DNA of 20,200 nt, from assembly GCF_052088025.1 (NCBI RefSeq), contig NZ_JBQCYD010000042.1:1-20200 (forward strand). Direction: 5' to 3'. The notes under the pieces were generated by a model. That model had not been told where the DNA came from. It made no database searches and worked only from the letters and a program-made list of their open reading frames with translations. The translations under genes were made by a program, and so were the position numbers. The DNA is from Anaeromonas sp052088025 (GTDB taxonomy: Bacteria; Bacillota; Clostridia; Tissierellales; SIT17). Shown here piece after piece: positions 1-6,086 of this stretch (its first letter is position 1; each line of letters starts with the position of its first letter).

Positions 1-17
1 TTATATCTTTTAGACAT
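1..17 (-). CDS. Start of a gene cut by the left window edge
   Basis: Only the first five codons are inside the window: an ATG at 17-15 followed by residues S, K, R, Y. A strong ribosome binding site (GGAGGT on the minus strand, positions 23-28) lies five bases upstream, and an extended -10 promoter sits at 44-52, so this is a genuine gene start rather than chance. Nothing can be said about the product. The preceding small membrane-protein gene (64-237) ends 46 bases upstream on the same strand, so the two may also be co-transcribed. Confidence 0.6.
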
Positions 18-43
18 GATAGACCTCCAATTTCCTTTTATTT

Positions 44-52
44 ATTATATCA
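44..52 (-). promoter_or_regulatory. Extended -10 promoter for the left-edge gene
   Basis: The minus strand reads TGATATAAT, a perfect TATAAT with the TGn extension. No good -35 hexamer is visible at the usual distance, where it would fall inside the end of the upstream small gene. It lies about 27 bases upstream of the start codon at 17. Confidence 0.4.
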
Positions 53-63
53 TGTTCGAGTTT

Positions 64-237
64 TTATTGTATAATTAAGTGTAACCTATCCACTATATTT
101 ATCTCTTCCATACCTAGATGCTCCATTATTCTATCTAATTTTTTATCCATATGATTTATCTTAAAATCTGAAGAACCAGGAGAAGCAACTAATATTCCTA
201 GTATCATTAATAATAATGCAATAATCCATATCTCCAT
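64..237 (-). CDS. 57-residue single-pass membrane protein, unknown function
   Basis: The start is the ATG at 237, because AAGGAG on the minus strand (245-250) lies seven bases upstream. An earlier in-frame ATG at 267 has no such site. Residues 3-19 form one hydrophobic segment (IWIIALLLMILGILVAS), followed by a polar tail of about 37 residues rich in charged amino acids. Part of the tail (DKKLDRIMEHLG, about 31-42) could be a short amphipathic helix or coiled coil, probably on the cytoplasmic side. I do not recognise a named family. A membrane anchor or small regulatory subunit is possible but not shown. A 10-bp inverted repeat lies in its leader (275-314). Confidence 0.6.
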   Translation of the reverse strand: MEIWIIALLLMILGILVASPGSSDFKINHMDKKLDRIMEHLGMEEINIVDRLHLIIQ

Positions 238-274
238 ATCAAATCTCCTTACTATTTTTATTTTCATTTATTAC

Positions 275-314
275 ATCTGAGTTTTACTCAATTCTTATTG
301 TGACAAACTCAGAT
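275..314. repeat. 10-bp perfect inverted repeat in small-gene leader
   Basis: ATCTGAGTTT (275-284) is exactly repeated in inverse at 305-314, with 20 bases between. An alternative short hairpin, TGAGT-TTT-ACTCA (278-290), shares the left arm, so the two could be mutually exclusive in RNA. No T-run follows on either strand, so it does not look like a simple terminator. It lies 38-77 bases upstream of the start codon of the 57-residue protein. Confidence 0.5.
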
Positions 315-463
315 AATATTTAAATTTATAATCTATGATATATAGTTCTACTAAATTCTCATTCCCTTAACATATAATACTATTTACTTTTATTATATAA
401 ATATAATTATATCACTATTTAATAGTTTTTGTAATATTTTACAAATCTTAGACAAGAATATAT

Positions 464-506
464 CCAAAGTACTGATATTTTCCAAGTAGAAACATCAGTA
501 CTCTGG
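464..506 (-). repeat. Hairpin-forming inverted repeat downstream of rlmD
   Basis: AGTACTGAT (468-476) and ATCAGTACT (494-502) pair perfectly over nine bases. After one mismatch, CCA/TGG (464-466 with 504-506) adds three more pairs. The loop is 17 bases. It lies about 180 bases beyond the rlmD stop and could end that transcript, but there is no proper T-run after it on the minus strand (ATATATTCTTG), so the role is uncertain. Confidence 0.4.
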
Positions 507-552
507 TTAATGATACAGCAACAGAATAATTACTTAAGTTTTTTTATTCGTT

Positions 553-689
553 TTATCTCCTTGTATCTCCACACTCTAGGTTAACAACCACTGAAACATC
601 AAAATACTTTTTCAGCTCTTTTTTCTTGAAATTATGCTCATCTTTTGTAAACACGAAATGGTCGTAAAAGTGCTTGAATCTCAGGATTT
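553..689 (-). other. Coding-like remnant after rlmD
   Basis: Beyond the rlmD stop, a different minus-strand frame stays open to a TAA at 553. That frame already runs inside the last ~70 bases of rlmD. The deduced tail is rich in Lys, Phe and Asp and ends VNLECGDTRR. It uses codons such as CTG, TTC, GTG, CAC and GAC, which are rarer in the neighbouring genes. There is no start codon with a ribosome binding site of its own. It may be the 3' end of a broken or recombined gene, or an old C-terminal extension left out of frame. I do not recognise the family. Confidence 0.3.
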
Positions 690-2054
690 CTATATAGTTT
701 GCTTTTGTATCAACGCAATGCACTCCACATGTGGCGTATGCGGGAACATATCCATACATTTAACTTTCTTCACACTATATCCATATCCCTCAAAAGCTCT
801 TAAATCTTCTACTAAGCTTTTAGGATTGCATGATACATATACTATAGTTTTAGAATCAAATGCTGCTATTTTTTCTATTGCATTTTTGTGTACTCCTACT
901 CTTGGTGGGTCTAATATTATTAAATCAGGCTTTTCATCTACACTGTCTATTGCTTTTAATACATCTCCAGCTATAAATTCACAATTATGCAGATTATTGA
1001 GTTTTGCATTGTCCCTAGCTTTTTCTACTGCTTCTTCTACTATTTCTATGCCTATTACTTTTTTAGCTACTGGAGCCATTATTTGAGCTATTGTACCCGT
1101 TCCACAATATAAATCAAATATTGTTTTATCTTGAGTATCTCCCACATAGCTTCTTGCTATTTCATATAGCCTTTCTGCACCTGATGAATTGGTTTGAAAG
1201 AATGAAAATGGAGATATATTAAACTTAAGACCTAGTAATTTTTCAGTGATATAATCTTCTCCAAAAAGTGTAATGGTTTTATCACTTTGAACTACATCTC
1301 CTAAACCATCATTTAATGTTAAAAGTATCCCTTTTAATTTACCTATATAATCAATATTTTCAAGCCTTTCTACTAATTCATCTAATACTAAATTTTCTTG
1401 AGTGCTAGTGACTAAGTTTATTAATATTTCTCCGCTAAATTCTGCTTTTCTAATTACAAGATGTCTTAGAACACCTATATGACTTCTTTTGTGATAAAAT
1501 GGTGTTTGTTTTTCTCTAAAGTATTCTAAAACTGTAGTTAATATATTTGTGAAATCATCATCTACTATTTCACAGTGTGGAACTGTTAAAATTTCATAGA
1601 ATTTACCTTTTTGATGCATGCCCAGCGCAAGGGGACCATCTTTGTACTCATCTCCAAATGTAAATTCCATCTTATTTCTATATTCCCATACTTTTGGACT
1701 TTCCTCTATTCCTTCAAATTCAAATCCATCAATATCAGCCTTATCAAATAAATCTAAAACTTGATTCTTTTTCATATCTAATTGATCATTATATGATAAG
1801 TTCTGATAAGTACATCCTCCACAATCTGAAAAATGAACACATTTAGCTTCTATTTCTCTTCCATCTTTTTCTATAACTTCTAATAGATTTGCATCTATCT
1901 TTGATTTTCTATTCTTTTTTACCCTTACTCTTACAGTTTGACCATCTAATGCTCCCTTTACTACAACTTTCTTATCATTATATTGTCCTATTCCCTTATT
2001 AGGAAATTCAGTTTTGTCTATTTTTAATTCAAATTCCTTTTGAGTTTTTTTCAT
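690..2054 (-). CDS. rlmD: 23S rRNA (uracil-5-)-methyltransferase, RlmD/TrmA family
   Basis: This 454-residue protein belongs to the TrmA/RlmD family of SAM-dependent enzymes that methylate C5 of a uridine in 23S rRNA. An N-terminal TRAM RNA-binding domain covers about residues 5-62. A [4Fe-4S] cluster is expected from C72, C78, C81 and C161. The SAM-binding motif DLYCGTG is at 314-320, the FQTN motif at 286-289, LDPPR at 381-385, and the catalytic Cys is C409 in SCNP. Length is typical. The ATG at 2054 is preceded by AAGGAG (2066-2071). In Firmicutes one such enzyme can methylate both U747 and U1939 (RlmCD), so the exact target is not certain. It is probably a single-gene transcript from the promoter at 2089-2097. 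Confidence 0.9.
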   Translation of the reverse strand: MKKTQKEFELKIDKTEFPNKGIGQYNDKKVVVKGALDGQTVRVRVKKNRKSKIDANLLEVIEKDGREIEAKCVHFSDCGGCTYQNLSYNDQLDMKKNQVLDLFDKADIDGFEFEGIEESPKVWEYRNKMEFTFGDEYKDGPLALGMHQKGKFYEILTVPHCEIVDDDFTNILTTVLEYFREKQTPFYHKRSHIGVLRHLVIRKAEFSGEILINLVTSTQENLVLDELVERLENIDYIGKLKGILLTLNDGLGDVVQSDKTITLFGEDYITEKLLGLKFNISPFSFFQTNSSGAERLYEIARSYVGDTQDKTIFDLYCGTGTIAQIMAPVAKKVIGIEIVEEAVEKARDNAKLNNLHNCEFIAGDVLKAIDSVDEKPDLIILDPPRVGVHKNAIEKIAAFDSKTIVYVSCNPKSLVEDLRAFEGYGYSVKKVKCMDMFPHTPHVECIALIQKQTI

Positions 2055-2088
2055 GTTAAATCAAGCTCCTTTAAAATTTATTAATATT

Positions 2089-2097
2089 AGTATACCA
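2089..2097 (-). promoter_or_regulatory. Extended -10 promoter for rlmD
   Basis: The minus strand reads TGGTATACT, a TGn-extended -10 element 34 bases upstream of the start codon. No good -35 hexamer is seen. It lies just past the terminator of the upstream gene, where a new promoter is expected. Confidence 0.35.
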
Positions 2098-2107
2098 CAT
2101 TTTTAAA

Positions 2108-2134
2108 CAAAAAAATAAACTCTCAAATGAGAGT
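2108..2134 (-). terminator. Intrinsic terminator of the anti-sigma-like gene
   Basis: On the minus strand ACTCTC (2129-2134) pairs with GAGAGT (2119-2124) around a four-base loop. A run including seven T residues follows. It lies 15 bases after the stop of the gene at 2149-2562. Confidence 0.75.
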
Positions 2135-2148
2135 CTTAAAATTGAACT

Positions 2149-2562
2149 TTACATATATATAGCATTGGAAATATATTTTATTGCTATTACTCTATTGTTT
2201 TTTACATAAAATTCATCACTTAATCCATCTACTATTTGAAGTCCTCTACCATTAGTTGAAAGACTGAAGGGATCATAATTATCTCTATTATATATAAATC
2301 CTTCTCCTTCATCTTCTACCTCTATTTTTAAATGATTTTCTGATACTTCTATTAATAAATCAACTAATTTTTCTTTTTTCTTTTTATTTCCATGATTTAT
2401 TCCATTACAAATTAGTTCATCTAACATAAGTCTAGCATCAAATAGTAATGAATCATCTTTTATTATTGATTGTAAGTTTGATTGAATATTTATCAAATCT
2501 GTTTTGATTGCCATTAAATCACTTTCAAGAGTCTTCTCAATTGTGTAGCACAATGTCATCAC
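2149..2562 (-). CDS. SpoIIAB/RsbW-type ATP-binding protein (anti-sigma-like)
   Basis: This 137-residue protein is a single GHKL-type ATPase domain (HATPase_c_2). The N box is ELICNGINHGN (about 49-59), with the catalytic Glu and the Mg-binding Asn. The G1 box is DEGEGF (about 83-88) and the G2 box GRGLQIV (about 105-111). Length and order match anti-sigma kinases such as RsbW and SpoIIAB. No sigma factor or SpoIIAA/RsbV-type antagonist is adjacent, so its partner is unknown. The first in-frame start is GTG at 2562, followed directly by ATG at 2559. Both have only a weak ribosome binding site (AAAGAAATGG), so the exact start is uncertain. It is a monocistron with its own terminator. Confidence 0.8.
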   Translation of the reverse strand: MMTLCYTIEKTLESDLMAIKTDLINIQSNLQSIIKDDSLLFDARLMLDELICNGINHGNKKKKEKLVDLLIEVSENHLKIEVEDEGEGFIYNRDNYDPFSLSTNGRGLQIVDGLSDEFYVKNNRVIAIKYISNAIYM

Positions 2563-2636
2563 ACCATTTCTTTATGATTGTTTTTCTAACTTAACTATTA
2601 TTTACCCTCTTATATATGAATCAATCTTAATTTCAC

Positions 2637-2665
2637 TTGTTTTTTAACTTTAATATTAGTATAAT
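2637..2665 (+). promoter_or_regulatory. Sigma-A-type promoter for rubredoxin
   Basis: TTGTTT (2637-2642) and TATAAT (2660-2665) are separated by exactly 17 bases. Transcription would start near 2672, giving a leader of about 90 bases. The leader holds a six-pair hairpin, TAGTTA/TAACTA (2713-2730). Confidence 0.6.
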
Positions 2666-2760
2666 AGAATTGTAGTTTAAATGTTTAAATCATTTAGATT
2701 ATGGGTAAAATTTAGTTAGCTACATAACTATAATTATTATTTATGAAAGGAGTTTTGATT

Positions 2761-2922
2761 ATGCAAAAGTATGTATGTATACCATGCGGTTGGGTTTATG
2801 ATCCTGCAGAGGGAGATCCAGATGGAGGAATAGAGCCAGGTACTGCTTTCAAAGATATTCCAGAAGATTGGGTATGTCCTGTTTGTGGTGCTAGCAAAGA
2901 TATGTTTGAACCAGAAGAATAA
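2761..2922 (+). CDS. Rubredoxin
   Basis: This 53-residue protein is a one-electron carrier of the anaerobe cytoplasm. It has the two iron-binding knuckles C6-x2-C9-G and C39-x2-C42-G, plus the family signatures EGDPDGGIEPGT (17-28) and PEDWVCPVCG (34-43). Length is that of a classical single-domain rubredoxin. AAAGGAG (2746-2752) lies eight bases before the ATG. Residue 11, usually Tyr or Phe in the CGYxYD motif, is Trp here (CGWVYD). Neighbours on both sides are on the opposite strand, so it is transcribed alone. In related anaerobes rubredoxin often passes electrons to oxygen- or peroxide-reducing enzymes, but no partner gene is nearby to prove that. Confidence 0.95.
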   Translation: MQKYVCIPCGWVYDPAEGDPDGGIEPGTAFKDIPEDWVCPVCGASKDMFEPEE

Positions 2923-2932
2923 TCTTAAATTT

Positions 2933-2958
2933 AAAGGCTTCCCAATTGGGAAGCCTTT
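2933..2958. terminator. Bidirectional terminator between rubredoxin and engB
   Basis: AAAGGCTTCCC (2933-2943) pairs perfectly with GGGAAGCCTTT (2948-2958) around AATT. The T-rich tail is better on the plus strand (rubredoxin). The hairpin touches the engB stop codon (2958-2960), so convergent transcripts share it. Confidence 0.85.
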
Positions 2959-3545
2959 TATATATCTAAAATACCTCTAATAGTATTCCAAACCTTATCT
3001 TTGTTTAATTTTTTGGTAGCAGAAAAGGGTAATATCATACTTCTATCTTCTACTCCAAGTTCCTTAGCTATAACTGATACTTGCTTTGCAATTTGATTTT
3101 TAGAAAGTTTATCAGCTTTAGTTGCTACTATTATGCCTTTAAAACCAATAGATGTAATCCAATCATACATCATCTTATCATGTTCTCCCGGACTATGTCT
3201 TATATCAAGTAACATTATTACTTCTTTTAGACATTTTCTTTCCGTAAGATATTTATTAATCATCTCTCCCCATTTTTCTCTTTCGCTTCTTGAAACCCTA
3301 GCATAACCATATCCTGGTAAATCCACAAATCTAAATTGATCATTTATATTATAGAAATTAAGCGTTTGAGTCTTTCCTGGTTGCCCACTTGTTCTTGCTA
3401 GTTTTTTTCTATTAATTAATGTATTTATCATTGAAGATTTTCCTACATTAGATCTTCCTGCTAATGCTATTTCTGGAGAATTGGCTTCCGGATATTGTGA
3501 TGGTTTCACGGCCGTCATTATAATCTCTGCTTTTTTAATTATCAT
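2958..3545 (-). CDS. engB: Ribosome biogenesis GTPase EngB (YsxC/YihA)
   Basis: This 195-residue TRAFAC-class GTPase is needed for late assembly of the large ribosomal subunit in its family. All G motifs are visible: G1 GRSNVGKS (30-37), the G2 threonines in GKTQT (57-61), G3 DLPG (75-78), G4 TKAD (142-145) and G5 SAT (175-177). The ATG at 3545 overlaps the last 11 bases of lon. Its ribosome binding site (TGGAGG, 3555-3560) lies inside lon, so the two are translationally coupled in one operon. The lon-engB order is the same as lonA-ysxC in Bacillus. Confidence 0.95.
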   Translation of the reverse strand: MIIKKAEIIMTAVKPSQYPEANSPEIALAGRSNVGKSSMINTLINRKKLARTSGQPGKTQTLNFYNINDQFRFVDLPGYGYARVSRSEREKWGEMINKYLTERKCLKEVIMLLDIRHSPGEHDKMMYDWITSIGFKGIIVATKADKLSKNQIAKQVSVIAKELGVEDRSMILPFSATKKLNKDKVWNTIRGILDI

Positions 3546-5886
3546 TACTTTGAACCTCCACTAAAGAATGTTCTAACACTTCATCCATATTTTTTACAAA
3601 TTCAAATTCAATATTCTTCTTTACCTTATCAGGTATCTCATCAAAATCTTTTTTATTATCCCATGGTAATAATACTTTCTTAATTCCTAGTCTATTTGCA
3701 GCTAGTACTTTTTCCTTCACTCCACCTATAGGAAGTACTCTTCCTCTAAGTGTAATCTCTCCTGTCATTGCTATATCTCCACTAACTGGCTTTTTAGACA
3801 AGGCAGATATTACTGCAGTAGCCATTGTAATTCCAGCTGATGGTCCATCTTTAGGTATTGCTCCTTCTGGTACATGGATGTGTATATCCATATTTGTATG
3901 GAAATCCTTATCTATTCCAAGTTCATTAGTTTTTGATCTTATATAACTAATTCCTGCCATAGCAGATTCTTTCATTACATCTCCAAGTTTTCCTGTAAGC
4001 TGAAGTTTACCTTTTCCAGGCATTGGTGTTACTTCTATGGATAATGTCTCCCCACCTACTGAAGTCCAAGCAAGGCCTGTAGCTAATCCTATCTGGTCAC
4101 TTGTTTTTTCCTCACTTCTCATATATTTAGCTGGTCCTAAATATTTAGAAAGTGTTCTTGTATTTACCTTTACTGATTTAGCTTTTTCTTCTACTATCTT
4201 TTTGGCAACTTTCCTCATAACATTAGCTATATTTCTTTCAAGCTCTCTTACTCCTGCTTCCCTAGTGTAATTTTCTATTATAGCCTTTAGGGTATTATCT
4301 GAAAGTGAAATATTGTCCTCAGTTAAGCCATGTTCTTTTCTTTGTTTTGATACTAAATATTTCTTTGCTATTTCTTTCTTTTCATCTTCTGTATATCCTG
4401 ATATTCTTATTATTTCCATTCTATCTAAAAGTGGTCTTGGTATAGTATTTAATGAATTAGCTGTTGTTAAAAAAAGCACTTTTGATAAATCAAATGGAAC
4501 TTCTAAAAAGTTATCTGTAAAAGTATTGTTTTGCTCAGGATCTAGAACTTCAAGTAATGCTGAAGCTGGGTCTCCTCTAAAATCACTACTTAATTTATCT
4601 ATTTCATCAAATAAAAATACTGGATTTCTTGATTTAGCTTTTTTCATTGAAGATATTATTCTACCTGGTATTGCTCCTACATAAGTTCTTCTATGGCCTC
4701 TTATTTCTGCTTCATCCCTTACTCCACCTAAACTCATTCTAACGAATTTTCTATTCATTGATCTTGCGATAGATTTTGCAATAGATGTTTTTCCTACTCC
4801 AGGAGGTCCTACAAGACAAAGGATAGGTCCTTTCATATTTTTAGCTAATTTTCTTATAGCTAAATATTCAAGTATTCTTTCTTTCACGTCTTTTAAACCA
4901 TAATGATCATCATCTAATATTTTCCTAGCCTTTTTTATATCTAGTTTATCTTTAGTTTCAGTGTCCCAAGGTAGTTCTATCACCCATTGTAGATAATTTC
5001 TTATAATCCCTGTTTCTGCTGAAGAAGGTGACAATCTTCTAAGCCTTTCAGCTTCTTTGATTGATTTTTCCTTTACTTCTTCCGGCATATCTATTTCTTC
5101 TATCTTTTCTATATATTCATCAACTTCTGCATCTAATCCTTCTTCTTGGCCTAATTCTTTTTGTATAGCTTTTATTTGTTCTTTCAAATAATATTCTTTT
5201 TGAACTCTATTTATTTGATCTTTAACCCTAGAGCTTATTTCTTCTTCTATTTCTAAAACTTCTATTTCTTCTTCTAATATTATATGAAGTGTTTCAAGTC
5301 TCTTATAAGGATTAAAAGCTTCTAATATTTTTTGTTTAGATTCAGGCTCCAATTGAATATATGAAGATATTACATCTGCAAGCCTTCCTGGTTCTTTTAT
5401 TTCAGAAACTGAAACTAATATGTCTGAAGATAAATTTTCTGTAGAACTCACATATTTATCAAAATCATCCATTACAATTCTCATCATAGCTTTCATTTCT
5501 TTATCTGGTTCCATTTCTGCTTCATATATTAGCTCTTCTACTTCTGCTTCAAAGAAAGGCTCATCTTGTAGTATTTCTCTAACCTTTGCTCTATTGATTC
5601 CTTCTACTAAGACTCTAATAGTATCCCCTGGAAGTTTAAGCATTTGCTTTATTTTACATATTGTACCTACTTCATAAAAGTCATCTTCTGTAGGCATATC
5701 TATTTTAGCTTGTTTTTGAGAAGTTAAAAAAACAAGTGAATCATTTACCATAGCTTCTTCTAATGCATTAACAGATTTATCCCTACCAACATCAAAATGT
5801 ATTACCATATAAGGAAATATTGAAAGTCCTCTAAGTGGTATAAGAGGTATGGTTCTTTTATTTGATTTCGTTTTATATTTATCCAC
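3535..5886 (-). CDS. lon: ATP-dependent protease Lon (LonA type)
   Basis: This 783-residue cytosolic AAA+ serine protease degrades misfolded and regulatory proteins. The N-terminal substrate domain covers about 1-210 and a coiled-coil section about 200-290. The AAA+ module has Walker A GPPGVGKT (360-367) and Walker B FLFDEID (424-430). The S16 protease domain has the catalytic Ser S683 (PKDGPSAG) and Lys K726 (GGVKEK). Length is normal for LonA. The start is a GTG at 5886, supported by AAAGGAG (5895-5901) eight bases upstream. It has its own promoter at 5967-5995 and is the first gene of a lon-engB operon. No membrane-type LonB gene lies between clpX and lon, unlike Bacillus. Confidence 0.97.
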   Translation of the reverse strand: MDKYKTKSNKRTIPLIPLRGLSIFPYMVIHFDVGRDKSVNALEEAMVNDSLVFLTSQKQAKIDMPTEDDFYEVGTICKIKQMLKLPGDTIRVLVEGINRAKVREILQDEPFFEAEVEELIYEAEMEPDKEMKAMMRIVMDDFDKYVSSTENLSSDILVSVSEIKEPGRLADVISSYIQLEPESKQKILEAFNPYKRLETLHIILEEEIEVLEIEEEISSRVKDQINRVQKEYYLKEQIKAIQKELGQEEGLDAEVDEYIEKIEEIDMPEEVKEKSIKEAERLRRLSPSSAETGIIRNYLQWVIELPWDTETKDKLDIKKARKILDDDHYGLKDVKERILEYLAIRKLAKNMKGPILCLVGPPGVGKTSIAKSIARSMNRKFVRMSLGGVRDEAEIRGHRRTYVGAIPGRIISSMKKAKSRNPVFLFDEIDKLSSDFRGDPASALLEVLDPEQNNTFTDNFLEVPFDLSKVLFLTTANSLNTIPRPLLDRMEIIRISGYTEDEKKEIAKKYLVSKQRKEHGLTEDNISLSDNTLKAIIENYTREAGVRELERNIANVMRKVAKKIVEEKAKSVKVNTRTLSKYLGPAKYMRSEEKTSDQIGLATGLAWTSVGGETLSIEVTPMPGKGKLQLTGKLGDVMKESAMAGISYIRSKTNELGIDKDFHTNMDIHIHVPEGAIPKDGPSAGITMATAVISALSKKPVSGDIAMTGEITLRGRVLPIGGVKEKVLAANRLGIKKVLLPWDNKKDFDEIPDKVKKNIEFEFVKNMDEVLEHSLVEVQSNDN

Positions 5887-5932
5887 CCTTATCTCTCCTT
5901 TAAATCTTTTTATTGTAAGTTTATCTTGGGTA

Positions 5933-5956
5933 GAATTTTAATTGTTTTTAAAATTC
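5933..5956 (-). repeat. 9-bp inverted repeat at the 5' end of the lon mRNA
   Basis: GAATTTTAA (5933-5941) and TTAAAATTC (5948-5956) are exact inverse copies around six bases. The repeat starts about 11 bases downstream of the lon -10 element, so it would form a hairpin at or near the 5' end of the transcript, or act as a DNA operator just past the start site. No CtsR- or HrcA-type (CIRCE) site was recognised here. Confidence 0.45.
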
Positions 5957-5966
5957 AAGTACTATT

Positions 5967-5995
5967 ATTATATTAATAAAAATAAATTAGTGCAA
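5967..5995 (-). promoter_or_regulatory. Sigma-A-type promoter of lon-engB
   Basis: On the minus strand TTGCAC (5990-5995) and TATAAT (5967-5972) are separated by 17 bases. The predicted start near 5960 leaves a leader of about 75 bases before the GTG start of lon. Confidence 0.75.
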
Positions 5996-6052
5996 GTAAT
6001 AAAACTAAAAGTATCTTTAATAAAGTATTACCCTATTTGCGCATAAAATATC

Positions 6053-6080
6053 AGAAGCCGAGGGGATCCCCTCGACTTCT
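6053..6080 (-). terminator. Intrinsic terminator of tig-clpP-clpX
   Basis: The core is a 16-base perfect palindrome (CGAGGGGATCCCCTCG, 6059-6074) extended by AGAAG/CTTCT (6053-6057 with 6076-6080) after one mismatch. It begins seven bases past the clpX stop. The T-tract on the minus strand is modest (GATATTTTAT). The GC-rich stem stands out in this AT-rich region. Confidence 0.7.
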
Positions 6081-6086
6081 ACTTTT

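Larger units (their letters stand above)
238..552. other. AT-rich intergenic stretch with two inverted repeats
   Basis: No open frame with a ribosome binding site was found on either strand. The notable contents are the inverted repeats at 275-314 and 464-506, listed separately. The remainder (about 315-460) is almost pure A and T with no convincing -35/-10 pair. Confidence 0.5.

Noticed and set aside
634..1086. Plus-strand open frame of 150 codons
   Set aside because: It lies antisense to rlmD, whose catalytic motifs are intact. It has a Ser/Thr/Leu-rich shadow composition and no ribosome binding site.
5902..6052. CtsR or CIRCE heat-shock operator upstream of lon
   Set aside because: No tandem GGTCAAA-type heptads and no TTAGCACTC inverted repeat were found. 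Only the unrelated 9-bp repeat is present.
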